Shown here piece after piece: positions 16,878 through 26,475 of a DNA stretch of 64,000 bases (positions are counted from its first letter, which is position 1; the number at the start of each line of letters is the position of its first letter). The translations under genes and the position numbers were made by a program. Below the pieces are notes generated by a model. The model was not told the DNA's origin, did not search any database, and worked only from the letters and a program-made list of their open reading frames with translations. Where the stretch lies: assembly GCF_006547045.1 (NCBI RefSeq), contig NZ_CP041242.1, forward strand, positions 2,924,001 through 2,988,000, in the 5' to 3' direction. The DNA is from Lysobacter alkalisoli (lineage in GTDB: Bacteria > Pseudomonadota > Gammaproteobacteria > Xanthomonadales > Xanthomonadaceae).

Positions 16878-17465
16878 TCAACGAAGCGCGGACTTCAGCG
16901 CCTTGCGGATGATGGTGGCGGCGTCGTCGCCGGCTTCGACGGCCGCCCTGGCCATACGCGCGGCCTCGGCCGGCTTGTAGCCGAGCTGCTGGAGGGCGAC
17001 GGTCGCCTCGCTCTGGGGATCGGCGGGCGCGCCGGCGGCGAATGCCGTCCCGGTACCTGCCAGATCGGCGGCGCGGTCGCGCAGCTCCACGACCATGCGC
17101 TCGGCGGTCTTCTTGCCAATGCCGGGGATCCGGGTCAGCGCGGTCACGTCGCTGGCCTGCACCAGCCGCGCGAACTCATCGACGCTCACCCCCGACAGTA
17201 CCGCCAGCGCGATCTTCGCGCCGATACCGGAGACCTTCTGCACGTCGCGGAACAGGCGCCGCTCGGCCTCGCTGAGGAAACCATACAGCGAGACGCTGTC
17301 TTCTTTCTGTGCGTAATGGGTGAACAGCGACACCTCGCGACCGACCTCGGGCAGGTCGTAGAAGGTGCTCATCGGCGCTTCCAGCTCGTAGCCGACGCCG
17401 TTGACGTCGATCATCAGCCACGGCGGCTGTTTGTGGATCAATACTCCCTTCAAACGCCCGATCAT
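16878..17465 (-). CDS. ruvA: Holliday junction DNA helicase subunit RuvA
   Basis: A tetrameric junction-binding protein that loads RuvB. It has 195 residues from the ATG at 17465 ([20 protein letters not shown]). The frame is open to 17915 but that part overlaps ruvC. Domain I is an OB fold (1-65), domain II holds two helix-hairpin-helix motifs ([20 protein letters not shown] near 75 and [20 protein letters not shown] near 110), and domain III is the mobile RuvB-binding part ending [13 protein letters not shown]. The start overlaps the ruvC stop (ATGA). Kup follows downstream after 50 nt. Confidence 0.97.
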   Translation of the reverse strand: MIGRLKGVLIHKQPPWLMIDVNGVGYELEAPMSTFYDLPEVGREVSLFTHYAQKEDSVSLYGFLSEAERRLFRDVQKVSGIGAKIALAVLSGVSVDEFARLVQASDVTALTRIPGIGKKTAERMVVELRDRAADLAGTGTAFAAGAPADPQSEATVALQQLGYKPAEAARMARAAVEAGDDAATIIRKALKSALR

Positions 17466-17992
17466 CGTGAACTGCGCCTCCGCAACTGGTTCACCGCGAT
17501 GCCGGTCCGGCCCGCGGTCGCGCTCATGTGCGCATGGGTCAGGGCGATCGCCAGCGCGTCGCCGGCGTCGGCCTGCAGCTTCGCGTCGCCCAGGTTCAAC
17601 AGCAGCCGCACCATGTGCTGGACCTGCTGCTTGTCGGCCGCGCCGCGCCCGACCAGCGATTGCTTGATCACCCGCGGCGCGTACTCGCTGACCGGCAGGC
17701 GCCGGCGCACCACCGTGGCCAGCGCCGCGCCACGCGCATGGCCGAGCTTCAGCGCCGATGTCGCCGACTTGTCCATGAATACCGTCTCGATCGCGACCTG
17801 TTGCGGCTGCCATTCGTCGAGCGCGGCCTCCAGCCCTTCGCAGAGCAGGCCGAGCCGGGCCGGGAAGTCCTCGGCATCGAGCAGTTTCAGCACCCCGGCA
17901 TGCACGTAGCGGCAACGGCCGTCGTTACCGACGTCGATCACGCCGAGTCCGGTGCGCTGCGATCCCGGGTCGATGCCGAGGATTCGAATCAC
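17462..17992 (-). CDS. ruvC: Holliday junction resolvase RuvC
   Basis: An endonuclease that cuts Holliday junctions symmetrically. Its RNase H-like fold shows the first catalytic Asp in [17 protein letters not shown] and later acidic residues in [23 protein letters not shown] and in [16 protein letters not shown] chose the GTG at 17992, which puts four residues before LGIDPGS as in other RuvC proteins (176 aa). A GTG at 18001 adds three residues and cannot be excluded. Translation is coupled to ruvA by ATGA. The yebC-ruvC-ruvA order is widespread in gammaproteobacteria. Confidence 0.96.
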   Translation of the reverse strand: MIRILGIDPGSQRTGLGVIDVGNDGRCRYVHAGVLKLLDAEDFPARLGLLCEGLEAALDEWQPQQVAIETVFMDKSATSALKLGHARGAALATVVRRRLPVSEYAPRVIKQSLVGRGAADKQQVQHMVRLLLNLGDAKLQADAGDALAIALTHAHMSATAGRTGIAVNQLRRRSSR

Positions 17993-18067
17993 CGCGCACA
18001 CCCCGACGAGCAGGCATGAGCATGATGCGGGAGGAAAGCGCGGGTCACGACGTGGAGCCTACGCGCT

Positions 18068-18799
18068 TTACGCGTAGGCGTCCTCACCCAGGTCGGCGTT
18101 GGAATAGACGTTCTGGACGTCGTCCAGGTCTTCCAGCCAGTTCAGCAGCTTGACCACCTGTTGAGCGGTCTCGCCGCTGACCGCGATGTCGTTGTCGGCA
18201 CGGTAGGTGACTTCAGCCAGGTCCGGCTTCAGGCCGGCGGCCTCCATCGCCGCCGCCACGCCCGCGAACGTATCCGGCGCGGTCAATACGTCGATCGAGC
18301 CGTCGTCGGGATAGGCCACCACGTCATCGGCGCCGGCCTCGATCGCTGCCTCGGTGATTGCGTCCTCGTCCGAACCCGGGGCGTAGCTGAGCACGCCGAG
18401 CTTTTTGAACATGAAGGCGACCGAACCGTCGGTGCCCAGGTTGCCGCCGAACTTGCCGAACGCATGGCGCACGTCGGCGACGGTACGGACCTTGTTGTCG
18501 GTCAGGCAGTCGACGATCACGGCGACGCCGCCGGGCGCGTAGCCTTCGTAGCGGATCTCCTCGTACTCGACGCCTTCCAGCTCGCCGGTGGCCTTCTTGA
18601 TCGCCCGCTCGATCACGTCCTTGGACATGTTCGAGGCCAGACCCTTGTCCATCGCCGCGCGCAGGCGCGGATTGTTGCCTGGATCTCCGCCGCCGGCACG
18701 GGCGGCGACGCCGATCTCGCGGATGATCTTGGTGAAAATCTTGCCGCGCTTGGCGTCGGATGCGTTCTTGCGCGCTTCGATGGAGGGGCCACGACCCAT
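18068..18799 (-). CDS. yebC: YebC/PmpR family protein (TACO1 family)
   Basis: A 243-residue member of the YebC/PmpR/TACO1 family, whose members are reported as transcription regulators and, more recently, as translation factors relieving stalls at proline stretches. Landmarks are [50 protein letters not shown], and [18 protein letters not shown] (each written here only in part as the family core). The N-terminus [14 protein letters not shown] replaces the usual MAGHSKWANIKHRK and is typical of xanthomonads. The ATG at 18799 is the sensible start, as the longer frame overlaps the hydrolase gene. It lies upstream of ruvC on the same strand. Confidence 0.95.
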   Translation of the reverse strand: MGRGPSIEARKNASDAKRGKIFTKIIREIGVAARAGGGDPGNNPRLRAAMDKGLASNMSKDVIERAIKKATGELEGVEYEEIRYEGYAPGGVAVIVDCLTDNKVRTVADVRHAFGKFGGNLGTDGSVAFMFKKLGVLSYAPGSDEDAITEAAIEAGADDVVAYPDDGSIDVLTAPDTFAGVAAAMEAAGLKPDLAEVTYRADNDIAVSGETAQQVVKLLNWLEDLDDVQNVYSNADLGEDAYA

Positions 18800-18849
18800 G
18801 TCTTTGTTCCGCCGGGTGATTTGCTGCAGCGCGCAATTATAGGCAAGGC

Positions 18850-19542
18850 TCAGCTTGCGTGCAGGGCGACCGGCGCGAACCGGCCATGGGCCAGGAAATG
18901 GGCGCCCTGGCGGGCCGCCTCGGCCGAGAACAGCAGCCCGGTGTGGCTGGCATGGATCACCACATGATCGCGCAGGCCTGGCGGACGGGTTTCGGCCAGC
19001 GCCACGGTGCCGTCGTGTGGCCCGTCCACCCGGCCGAACAGCTGCCCCAGGCCCAGCGGCAGGTCGCCGGCAACCATGCCGACCTCGACCCCGGCCGGCA
19101 ACTCCGGACAGCCGCGCTGCAACAGGGCCGCACTGCGCCCCACGGTCAACAGCCGCAGCGAGCGCCGCGCGGCATCGCGGGCCACCCCGCTCCCGCACAG
19201 CGGCGAGCCGAGGCAGACCACGCGCCCCACCGGCAGGCCCGGATGGCGCTTGAGGGTATCCATGACCAGCAGGCCACCGAGGCTGTGCGCGACCACGTGT
19301 ACCGGGCCACGCGCCAGCCGTGCGGCCAGCCGTGGCCCGGCCGCCTCGGGTTCGCCGAGCACGCTGGCGTAGTCGAACAGTTCGGTGTCGAAACCGGCCT
19401 TGCGGAACCGGTGTGCCAGCCAGCGCATCGAAAGCCCGCGCATCCACAGGCCGTGCAGGAACAGCACGCGGCGACGGGGGCGGCCCGCCACGTCCCGGAT
19501 TGCAGCGCGGGCGTCGCTGTCCGGGTCAGGCCGGTCAGCCAC
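18850..19542 (-). CDS. Alpha/beta hydrolase (lipase/acyltransferase-like)
   Basis: A 230-residue alpha/beta-hydrolase. The oxyanion-hole segment is [10 protein letters not shown] near residue 28, and the nucleophile elbow is VAHSLGGLL near 87, where Ala replaces the first Gly of GxSxG. The likely catalytic Asp is in [15 protein letters not shown] and the His in [14 protein letters not shown] near 205. This pattern is that of small triacylglycerol-lipase or PGAP1-like esterases. No signal peptide or membrane segment is evident, so it is probably cytosolic. The substrate is unknown. Its start overlaps the stop of the DUF3016 gene by 8 nt, suggesting a small operon of the two. Confidence 0.85.
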   Translation of the reverse strand: MADRPDPDSDARAAIRDVAGRPRRRVLFLHGLWMRGLSMRWLAHRFRKAGFDTELFDYASVLGEPEAAGPRLAARLARGPVHVVAHSLGGLLVMDTLKRHPGLPVGRVVCLGSPLCGSGVARDAARRSLRLLTVGRSAALLQRGCPELPAGVEVGMVAGDLPLGLGQLFGRVDGPHDGTVALAETRPPGLRDHVVIHASHTGLLFSAEAARQGAHFLAHGRFAPVALHAS

Positions 19543-20098
19543 CGGCTGTGGTCATCTCGCGGCGCACCCATTCATCGATCATGCGCTTCTCGTAGGCCAG
19601 CTTGTCGGAGTCGAAACGTGTCGTCGAACGCGACAGGTAGCCCATGTCAGACAGCTTGCGTTCGCCCTGGGCGATGATCTGGCCATTGGCGTCGTAACGG
19701 GTGTAGTCGAAGCGCATCCGTGGCGGATAGATGTCGCGCATCATCCGGATGTGGTCGGTGTTCATGCCTTGGCCTGGCCGATAATCGCCGGCCAGATCGA
19801 TGTCGGTGATGTGGATTTCGACGCGCTGCCCCTCCGGCAGCGCCTTGCCGACCTGCTTGCGCAGGTGCTCGGCCAGCTGCATGACCCAGTTGCCACGCTG
19901 GGCCTCCCAGCGATTGCCGCTGTAGCGGATCTCGGTGAAGTCGGCCGGGTCATCCCAGCTGACGCTGACCGGACTGTCGCCTTCCAGCTGGCGCGGCCGC
20001 TCGGGATCGGTGACCGTGGTGACGCGCGCCATGGCCTGGCTGGCGCCAACCAGCAGCAGGGCCATGCAGGCGATGCGGAAGAAATTGCGGATGTTCAT
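19535..20098 (-). CDS. DUF3016 family periplasmic protein
   Basis: A 187-residue secreted protein with a signal peptide (MNIRNFFRIACMALLLVGASQAMA). The body matches the DUF3016 pattern: VSWDDPADFTEIRYSG, WVMQLAEHLRKQVGKALPEGQ, then VEIHITDIDLAGDYRPG and a strongly basic/aromatic segment IYPPRMRFDYTRYD. The family is common in xanthomonads and related bacteria, and its function is unknown. It is coupled to the downstream hydrolase by overlap and lies about 100 nt downstream of aspS, possibly with its own promoter. Confidence 0.85.
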   Translation of the reverse strand: MNIRNFFRIACMALLLVGASQAMARVTTVTDPERPRQLEGDSPVSVSWDDPADFTEIRYSGNRWEAQRGNWVMQLAEHLRKQVGKALPEGQRVEIHITDIDLAGDYRPGQGMNTDHIRMMRDIYPPRMRFDYTRYDANGQIIAQGERKLSDMGYLSRSTTRFDSDKLAYEKRMIDEWVRREMTTAGG

Positions 20099-20197
20099 GT
20101 CGATGCTCCGCGGGCCAGGAATACCCGCTCATTGTGCATCTACGTGGGACCGGGGCAGAAGCGTCGCACCCACCGCCGGTCAGGATCCACATGGGAT

Positions 20198-21958
20198 TCA
20201 GCTTTTCGGCCGCACCGCTACGTGCACCTCGGCCAGCTGCGCGTCCGCGATGGGCGAAGGCGCACCGGTCATCGGGCACTGCGCGGTGGTGGTCTTGGGG
20301 AAGGCGATCACGTCGCGGATCGACTCGGTGCCGGCCATCAGCGCGGCGATGCGGTCGACGCCGAAGGCGATGCCGCCGTGCGGCGGGGCGCCGTACTTCA
20401 ACGCGTCGAGCAGGAAGCCGAACTTGGCCTGCGCCTCCTCGGCGCCGATGCCAAGCAGCTCGAACACCGCCGACTGCATCGCGGTGCGATGGATGCGGAT
20501 CGAACCGCCGCCGATCTCGTTGCCGTTGAGCACCATATCGTAGCCGCGCGAGACCGCGGTCTTCGCATTCGCGCGCAGGTCGTCGATGCTGTCGACCGCC
20601 GGCGCGGTGAACGGATGATGCAGGGCGACGTAGCGGCCTTCCTCGGCATCCCACTCGAACATCGGGAAGTCGGTGACCCACAGCGGCTTCCAGCCCGCCT
20701 CGACCAGGCCGAAGTCCCTGCCGGCCTTGAGCCGCAGCGCGCCCATGAAGTCGCTGACGGTGGCGTACGCACCGGCACCGAAGAAGACGATGTCGCCGTT
20801 GCCGGCGCCAACGTGCGCCACCAGCGCGGCGAACTGCTCTTCGGAGAAGAACTTGGCGATCGGCGACGACACCTCGCCGCTCTCCGACAGCTTGATGTAG
20901 GCCAGCCCGCGCGCACCATACTTGGCGGCGTGGGCGGCGTACTCGTCGATCTGCTTGCGGCTCAGCGTCGCGCCACCCGGTATGCGCAGCGCGCAGACGC
21001 GGCCGCCGTCGACGCCGGCCCAGTCGGTGAATACCTTGAACTCCGAATCCTTGACCTGCGCGTCGACGTCGACCAGCTCCAGCGCGATGCGCAGGTCGGG
21101 CTTGTCGGAACCGTAGCGGCGCATCGCCTCGGCGTAGGTCATGCGCGGGAAGTCACCGAGGTCGACATCGATGACCTCCTTGAACACCTCGCGGATCATC
21201 GCTTCGGTAGCGTCCTGCACGTCGCGCTCGGACACCCACGCGAACTCCATGTCGAGCTGGGTGAACTCGAGCTGGCGGTCGGCGCGCAGGGCCTCGTCGC
21301 GGAAGCAGCGCGCGATCTGGTAGTAGCGGTCGAAGCCGGCCACCATCAGGATCTGCTTGAACAGTTGCGGCGACTGCGGCAGCGCGTAGAACTCGCCCGG
21401 GTGCATGCGCGCCGGGACCAGGAAGTCGCGCGCGCCCTCGGGCGTGGCCTTGGTCAGGATAGGGGTCTCGATGTCCTGGAAGCCGCGTGCGTCGAGCCAG
21501 CGGCGCAACGCCTGGACGAGCTTCGTCCGGGTGCGCATCCTGCGCTGCATCTCCGGCGTACGCAGGTCGAGGTAGCGGTATTGCAGGCGGATGTCCTCGC
21601 CCGGGTTCTCGTGGGCGTGGAACGGCAGCGGCTCGGCCTTGTTGAGCACCTCGATGCGGCGCGCGACCACCTCGACCTGGCCGGTCGGAATCTTCGCGTT
21701 CGGCGACTCGCGGCGGCGCACTTCGCCGGTCACGCGCAGGCAGTCCTCGTAACCGACCCTGGCCGCGGCGGCGATGACCTCGGCATTGCCCTCCACGCCC
21801 GGCTCCGGCTCGGCGACGACCTGGACGATGCCCTCGTGGTCGCGCAGGTCGATGAAGCACAGACCGCCGAGGTCACGGGCGACATCGGCCCAGCCACACA
21901 GGGTCACGGTCTGGCCGATCAGCGCCTCGTCGATCAAGCCGCAGAAATGGGTACGCAT
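20198..21958 (-). CDS. aspS: Aspartate-tRNA ligase AspS
   Basis: A class IIb aminoacyl-tRNA synthetase that charges tRNA-Asp; bacterial forms without a partner AsnRS may also charge tRNA-Asn. It has 586 residues from [15 protein letters not shown] (ATG 21958); a second in-frame ATG lies 15 nt upstream at 21973. An OB-fold anticodon domain (1-105) includes [16 protein letters not shown]. Motif 2 is seen in [21 protein letters not shown] near 220, the bacterial GAD insertion lies at about 290-420, and motif 3 is [15 protein letters not shown] near 545. A repeat-bearing 244-nt spacer separates it from fmdB upstream. Confidence 0.98.
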   Translation of the reverse strand: MRTHFCGLIDEALIGQTVTLCGWADVARDLGGLCFIDLRDHEGIVQVVAEPEPGVEGNAEVIAAAARVGYEDCLRVTGEVRRRESPNAKIPTGQVEVVARRIEVLNKAEPLPFHAHENPGEDIRLQYRYLDLRTPEMQRRMRTRTKLVQALRRWLDARGFQDIETPILTKATPEGARDFLVPARMHPGEFYALPQSPQLFKQILMVAGFDRYYQIARCFRDEALRADRQLEFTQLDMEFAWVSERDVQDATEAMIREVFKEVIDVDLGDFPRMTYAEAMRRYGSDKPDLRIALELVDVDAQVKDSEFKVFTDWAGVDGGRVCALRIPGGATLSRKQIDEYAAHAAKYGARGLAYIKLSESGEVSSPIAKFFSEEQFAALVAHVGAGNGDIVFFGAGAYATVSDFMGALRLKAGRDFGLVEAGWKPLWVTDFPMFEWDAEEGRYVALHHPFTAPAVDSIDDLRANAKTAVSRGYDMVLNGNEIGGGSIRIHRTAMQSAVFELLGIGAEEAQAKFGFLLDALKYGAPPHGGIAFGVDRIAALMAGTESIRDVIAFPKTTTAQCPMTGAPSPIADAQLAEVHVAVRPKS

Positions 21959-22074
21959 GGAAACTCCGGACATTGAGGCCGCGGGAGGGGCCGCGGAAAG
22001 CAGGCAAGTTTAACGGTTTGACCGCCGAGGGTTGGGCCATGACGGGTTTCAAACGTGTGCCGACCACCTATCCA

Positions 22075-22182
22075 GAAGCCGACGGCCATGCCTTTGCGGG
22101 ACCTTCGAAGGCATGGATGCCGACGATGAGCCCCCAGGGATGGGTTTACGGCGTGTCCCGCAAAGGCATGGCCGTCGGCTTC
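22075..22182. repeat. Dispersed hairpin element, copy A
   Basis: Perfect 28-bp inverted arms lie at 22075-22102 and 22155-22182, starting GAAGCCGACGGCCATGCC. The 52-nt centre carries a smaller hairpin (GGCAT-GG-ATGCC) and the conserved motif GATGAGCCCCCA followed by GGGTTTACGGCGTGTCCC. Copy B at 32785-32892 has the same centre but different arm bases that still pair. It fills most of the fmdB-aspS spacer, where no gene is visible. Confidence 0.85.
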
Positions 22183-22202
22183 CTCGCGAAACCTTGCTTC
22201 GT

Positions 22203-22499
22203 TCAATCCGTCTTGCTGGAAGCCGCAGGCCTGCTCCCGGACTTCTCCGCCGGCTTGTCCGGCTTGTCCGGCTTGGCCGCCCCGCCATCACCGGCCAGGT
22301 TGCGTTTCCTGTCGCCGTCCTTCTTGAAATCGGTCTCGTACCAGCCGCCGCCGGCAAGGCGGAACTGCGGCGCGGTCAGCTGGCGGCGCACCCGGGGCTC
22401 GCCACAGGATGGGCATTCGGCCGGATCGGCATCGGAAATCTTCTGCAGACGGTCGAAACTATGGCCGCAGGCGGCGCATTCGAAGGCATAGATCGGCAT
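22203..22499 (-). CDS. FmdB-family zinc ribbon protein
   Basis: A 98-residue putative regulatory protein of the FmdB/CxxC family. From the ATG at 22499 it begins MPIYAFECAACGHSFDRLQK and carries a zinc ribbon formed by CAAC and CPSC (residues about 8-11 and 31-34). It continues with the QLTAPQFRLAGGGWYETDFKK segment usual for this group, and ends in a Lys/Pro/Ser-rich low-complexity tail. It is the usual upstream neighbour of aspS in xanthomonads. Function is poorly defined in the family; a regulator or RNA-binding role is only suggested by the zinc ribbon. Confidence 0.9.
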   Translation of the reverse strand: MPIYAFECAACGHSFDRLQKISDADPAECPSCGEPRVRRQLTAPQFRLAGGGWYETDFKKDGDRKRNLAGDGGAAKPDKPDKPAEKSGSRPAASSKTD

Positions 22500-22646
22500 G
22501 GCGGTGTCGGAGTACCGAAACGGGCGGTTGGAGCACAAAGGATTAAAAGTACGAACGAATTGGAGCAGGGCCGGGCGGTACCGGACCCGCGCCAGTGTGG
22601 GGCCGCGGCCGGCCGATTCAAGCCGCGACGACGACCGCCGCGCGCC

Positions 22647-22685
22647 GGAATACTCAATATTCCTGATTTTTCAATGTGTTAGAAT
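22647..22685 (+). promoter_or_regulatory. Putative promoter with palindromic operator before the MFS/ggpPS operon
   Basis: A good -10 hexamer, TAGAAT, lies at 22680-22685, 28 nt before the MFS start. The -35 region has no clear TTGACA but contains a perfect 6-bp palindrome, GGAATA-CTCAA-TATTCC (22647-22663), a plausible operator. The local drop in GC over 22640-22690 is marked compared with the surrounding sequence. Salt-dependent control would fit the downstream genes but is not shown. Confidence 0.42.
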
Positions 22686-22712
22686 TTCGCGCTTGCCCAG
22701 GAACGCCGGACC

Positions 22713-23999
22713 ATGATTGCGACCGTACGTCCCCTGGCCGCGTTACTCGCAGGCGTGGCCCTCCTGCTGATGGGCAGCGGCCTGCTGGGCACGCTGCTGG
22801 CGGTGCGTGGGCGGATCGAAGGCTTCGACGACCAGACCCTCGGCCTGGTGATGTCGGCCTACTTCGTCGGCTTCTTCCTCGGCACCTATGCCGCACCGGG
22901 CCTGATCCAGCGGATCGGCCATATCCGCGCCTTCGCGTTCTACACCTCGCTCTGCGCGGCCACCGTGCTGCTACACGCGATATTCGTTTCGCCATGGGCC
23001 TGGGCCGTGCTGCGGCTGTTTACCGGCATCGCCCTGGTCGGCCTGTACACGGTGATCGAGAGCTGGCTCAACGTACAGGCACCTCCGGGGCAACGCAGCC
23101 AGCTGTTCGCGATCTACATGGCAGTCAACCTGCTCGCACTGGCGGCCGGCCAGTGGCTGATCGGGTTGTATCCGCAGGAGACCTTCACGCTGTTCAGCCT
23201 GGTCGCGATCCTGATCTGTCTGGCCGGACTGCCGGTCACCGCCAGCCGGATGGTCCAGCCGGAGTTGCCGCCAATGCCACGGCTGGCGTTGAAGGCACTG
23301 TTCAGGGTCGCCCCGGCGGCAACGCTGGGCGCGCTGCTGGCCGGGCTGGCGATGGGCGGCTTCTGGGGACTGGCCGCGGTATACGCGACCCGGATCGGGC
23401 TGGACGTCACCGGAGTGGCGATGCTGATGAGCATCACCATCATCGGCGGCGCAGCGCTGCAGTGGCCGATCGGCCGCCTGTCCGATGGAGGCGACCGCCG
23501 CACCACGCTGGCCGTGGTCTGCCTGCTCGCCGCCGGGACCGCGATGGCGATGCTGCTGCCCTCCGTGCCACGGATTCCTTCCGACCTGCTGCTGTACGGA
23601 CTCTGGTTCGCATTCGGCGGGTTGTCGTTTGCGATCTACCCGATCTGCATGGCCCACCTGCTCGACCACCTGCCACCCGAGGACACCCTCTCGGCCGGTT
23701 CCAGTCTGCTGCTGCTCAACGGTGTGGGCTCGGCGTTCGGACCGGCACTCGCCGGCATTGCGATGACCCGCTTCGGCCACGAGGCATTGCCGGTGTTCTT
23801 CGCCATCACCCTCGTCCTGGCCGCGCTGGTCGCTGGCGGGCGCCGCCTGCTGCGGCGCCGCGACACCGACCACCCGACCGCCTTCCACGTGATGCTTCGA
23901 ACTACCCCGACCGCGATCGAGCTGTTGCCCGAGACCGGGTCTGCCGACGACGACACCACCCACCTTCCCGACACCATCCCTGCCAAGGAAAACCATTGA
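22713..23999 (+). CDS. MFS transporter, YcaD-like, next to glucosylglycerol synthesis
   Basis: A 428-residue inner-membrane major facilitator with about 12 helices. The motif A-like loop after TM2 reads LIQRIGHIRAFAFY, TM4 follows in LRLFTGIALVGLYTVIESWLN, and the central loop is short. A second-half motif is seen in QWPIGRLSDGGDRRTTL. The C-terminal 40 residues are hydrophilic. The pattern ESWLN with NLLALAAGQWL is that of the YcaD subgroup. Its stop overlaps the TTG start of the glucosylglycerol-phosphate synthase gene, so both are one operon. A YcaD-like gene is also linked to ggpPS in Stenotrophomonas, which suggests export or recovery of glucosylglycerol or a related solute. Confidence 0.88.
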   Translation: MIATVRPLAALLAGVALLLMGSGLLGTLLAVRGRIEGFDDQTLGLVMSAYFVGFFLGTYAAPGLIQRIGHIRAFAFYTSLCAATVLLHAIFVSPWAWAVLRLFTGIALVGLYTVIESWLNVQAPPGQRSQLFAIYMAVNLLALAAGQWLIGLYPQETFTLFSLVAILICLAGLPVTASRMVQPELPPMPRLALKALFRVAPAATLGALLAGLAMGGFWGLAAVYATRIGLDVTGVAMLMSITIIGGAALQWPIGRLSDGGDRRTTLAVVCLLAAGTAMAMLLPSVPRIPSDLLLYGLWFAFGGLSFAIYPICMAHLLDHLPPEDTLSAGSSLLLLNGVGSAFGPALAGIAMTRFGHEALPVFFAITLVLAALVAGGRRLLRRRDTDHPTAFHVMLRTTPTAIELLPETGSADDDTTHLPDTIPAKENH

Positions 24000-26341
24000 C
24001 CCAGAAAGAAGCACAGATTCTTCCTCCCGCATCCATGCAGGACACCATCAGACTGCCCAAACTGATGCTGGCCACCGACCTGGATGGCACCTTCCTCGCC
24101 GGCACCCCGGAACATCGCCAGCACCTCTACCGGCTGGTCGATCGCCACCCCGAGATTCAGCTGGTGTTCGTCACCGGCCGCGGGCTGGAGGCGGTGATGC
24201 CGTTGCTGTCGGATCCGACCCTGCCGAACCCGGACTACGTGATCTGCGACGTTGGCGCGACCGTGGTCGATGGGCACAGCCGGCAACCGGTGCAGCCGCT
24301 GCAGGCCGCGATCGACGCCCGCTGGCCGGGCGAACATGCGGTCGCCGACCTGATCGACGACTTCCCCGGCCTGATCCGGCAGGACGTGCCGCAAGAGCGC
24401 CGCTGCTCGTACTTCTGCGATCCGAAGGCGCTGAAAAAAGTCCGCGGCGACATCGAGGCCGCGGCCGCCACACTCGACTGCTCGGTGCTCTATTCGGCCG
24501 ACCGCTATCTCGACATCCTGCCGTCGGACACCGACAAGGGCCGCACCCTGGCGGCGCTGGCCGTCCAGCTGGGCATCCCGCGCGAGCGTGTGCTGGTCGC
24601 CGGCGACACACTCAACGACCTGTCGATGTTCAGCGCCGGCTTCCAGGGCGTCGCGGTGGGCGAATCGGAAAAGGCGCTGACCCGCGCGACCCGCCAGCTG
24701 GCCAACGTGCTGCACGCCAAGGCACCGGGCTGCGGTGGAATACTGGAAGCGATCCGCCACTTCAGGCTGCTGCCGGAAGAGGAGCTGCAGCTGAGCACGC
24801 CGGCCTCGTTGAAGTTCGGCAAGTCGGACCTGGTGATGGTCTATCACCGGCTGCCGTACGAAGAGTATGTGGAGGACGGCCAGCTCAAGCGTCGCCAGCC
24901 GCGCTCGCCCAACGGCATCATCCCCAGCCTGCTCGGCTTCTTCAGCAGCGGACGCAAGGGCTCATGGGTGGCGTGGAGCATCGACGATCCGAAGTCGGGA
25001 CGCGCGTTCGAGACCCACACCGCCGTCGACACCGAGCTCTACCCCAACCTCGTCGCCTCGCGGGTGAAGCTGACCAAGGGCGAGGTGGATGCGTTCTACA
25101 AGCGCTTCTCGAAGGAAGCGTTCTGGCCGATGCTGCACACCTTCTGGGAGCGTGCGCGCTTCCGCGAGGAGGACTGGAACATCTTCCTCAAGGTCAACCG
25201 CAAGTTCGCCGAGGCCACCGCCGCCGAGTCCGCGCACGGCGCGACCGTGTGGCTGCACGACTACAACCTGTGGATGGTGCCGGCGTTCCTGCGCGAAATG
25301 CGCCCGGACCTGAAGATCGCGTTCTTCCACCACACCTACTTTCCGTCCGCCGACGTGTTCAACGTGGTGCCGTGGCGGCGCGACATCCTCGGCAGCCTGT
25401 TGCAGTGCGATTACATCGGCTTCCACATCCCGCGCCAGGTCGAGAACTTCGTCGATGTGGTGCGCGGCGCGATGCCGATCGAGACGGTCTCGCGCGAGGG
25501 CTGCGCGCCGCGCTTCCTGACCTACGGCTGCGCGGTGGGGCTGGACCGGATGACCACCGCGATCCGGGTCGGCGACCGCCAGATCGCGCTCGGTGCGCAC
25601 CCCGTCGGCACCGACATGGGCCGGATCCGCGGCATGCTCGCGCGCGAGGACGTGCGCGAGCGCATCGGCCAGATCCGCAAGGAATTCCATGGCCGCAAGC
25701 TGGTGTTGTCGGTCGAGCGCCTCGACTACACCAAGGGTTCGCTGGAGAAGCTGCTGGCATTCGAACGCATGCTCGCCGACCGGCCCGAACTGCGCGGCAC
25801 CGTGACCCTGCTGATGGTGTGCGTGCCGGCGGCGCAGGAGATGACCATCTACCGTCAGTTGCAGACCCAGATCGAACAGGCGGTGGGACGCATCAACGGC
25901 CGCCATGCGCAGCTGGACTGGACCCCGATCCGCTTCTTCGCCCGCGGCCTGCCATTCGACGAGGTCGTCGCCCACTACGCCGCCGCCGACGTGATGTGGA
26001 TCACTCCGCTGCGCGACGGCCTGAACCTGGTGTCGAAGGAGTTCATCGCCGCGCACGGCGTGGAGGACAGCGCCGGCGTGCTGGTGCTGTCTGAGTTCGC
26101 CGGCGCCGCGGCCGAGCTCAAGGGCGCGGTGCTGACCAATCCGCACGACCCGGCCGACCTGATCGTCGGCCTGGAGCAGGCGCTGGCGATGCCTCCGGAC
26201 GAGGCGGAATCGCGCCAACGGCAGCTGTTCGACATCGTCAGCCGCTACGACGTCGAGCGCTGGGGCCGCGACTTCCTGGAGGCGGTCGAGACTGCCGGCA
26301 GCGGGTTGCGGCGGCATGTGTATGAGCTGGAGCGGGACTAG
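23996..26341 (+). CDS. ggpPS: Bifunctional glucosylglycerol-phosphate synthase/phosphatase (GgpPS)
   Basis: Makes the compatible solute glucosylglycerol: the synthase part joins ADP-glucose and glycerol-3-phosphate and the phosphatase part removes the phosphate. The 781-residue protein has an N-terminal HAD phosphatase (LATDLDGTFLAG near 25, VTGRG near 60, GDTLNDLSMF near 205). A C-terminal GT20 domain follows from about 290 (ATVWLHDYNLWMVP, FFHHTYFPSADVFN, LSVERLDYTKGSLEKL, PLRDGLNLVSKEFIAAHG). The order phosphatase then synthase is that of the proteobacterial fusion enzyme and opposite to typical trehalose fusions. The TTG at 23996 is chosen because AAGGA lies 7 nt upstream; an ATG at 24035 is the alternative. 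Confidence 0.9.
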   Translation: MTQKEAQILPPASMQDTIRLPKLMLATDLDGTFLAGTPEHRQHLYRLVDRHPEIQLVFVTGRGLEAVMPLLSDPTLPNPDYVICDVGATVVDGHSRQPVQPLQAAIDARWPGEHAVADLIDDFPGLIRQDVPQERRCSYFCDPKALKKVRGDIEAAAATLDCSVLYSADRYLDILPSDTDKGRTLAALAVQLGIPRERVLVAGDTLNDLSMFSAGFQGVAVGESEKALTRATRQLANVLHAKAPGCGGILEAIRHFRLLPEEELQLSTPASLKFGKSDLVMVYHRLPYEEYVEDGQLKRRQPRSPNGIIPSLLGFFSSGRKGSWVAWSIDDPKSGRAFETHTAVDTELYPNLVASRVKLTKGEVDAFYKRFSKEAFWPMLHTFWERARFREEDWNIFLKVNRKFAEATAAESAHGATVWLHDYNLWMVPAFLREMRPDLKIAFFHHTYFPSADVFNVVPWRRDILGSLLQCDYIGFHIPRQVENFVDVVRGAMPIETVSREGCAPRFLTYGCAVGLDRMTTAIRVGDRQIALGAHPVGTDMGRIRGMLAREDVRERIGQIRKEFHGRKLVLSVERLDYTKGSLEKLLAFERMLADRPELRGTVTLLMVCVPAAQEMTIYRQLQTQIEQAVGRINGRHAQLDWTPIRFFARGLPFDEVVAHYAAADVMWITPLRDGLNLVSKEFIAAHGVEDSAGVLVLSEFAGAAAELKGAVLTNPHDPADLIVGLEQALAMPPDEAESRQRQLFDIVSRYDVERWGRDFLEAVETAGSGLRRHVYELERD

Positions 26342-26363
26342 AGCTGGTCAAGACACCGTCATC

Positions 26364-26460
26364 CCAACCCCTCTCCCGCACGCAGGAGAGGGGCTGAAAC
26401 GGCGCTCCTGCTTTGAAAGCCCCTCTCCCGTTCACGGGAGAGGGGTTGGGGTGAGGGCGC
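26364..26460. repeat. REP doublet (CCAACCCCTCTCCCG type)
   Basis: Two palindromic units lie head-to-head: CCCAACCCCTCTCCCGC...GGAGAGGGGCT at 26364-26395 and GCCCCTCTCCCGTTCACGGG...TTGGGGTGAGGGCG at 26420-26460. Outer arms are complementary to each other and each unit forms its own hairpin. It lies between the 3' ends of the convergent ggpPS and symporter genes. Five further members of this family occur in the window. Confidence 0.85.
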
Positions 26461-26475
26461 GGCGGAGCCGCAAGC

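Noticed and set aside
19385-21976. An 863-codon plus-strand open frame over aspS
   Set aside because: Antisense shadow of aspS and the DUF3016 gene in GC-rich DNA; no motif or start signal.
23996-26341. Trehalose-phosphate synthase/phosphatase fusion
   Set aside because: The phosphatase is N-terminal and the GT20 sequence differs from the true OtsA in this window; a separate trehalose operon exists at 49.7-53.7 kb.
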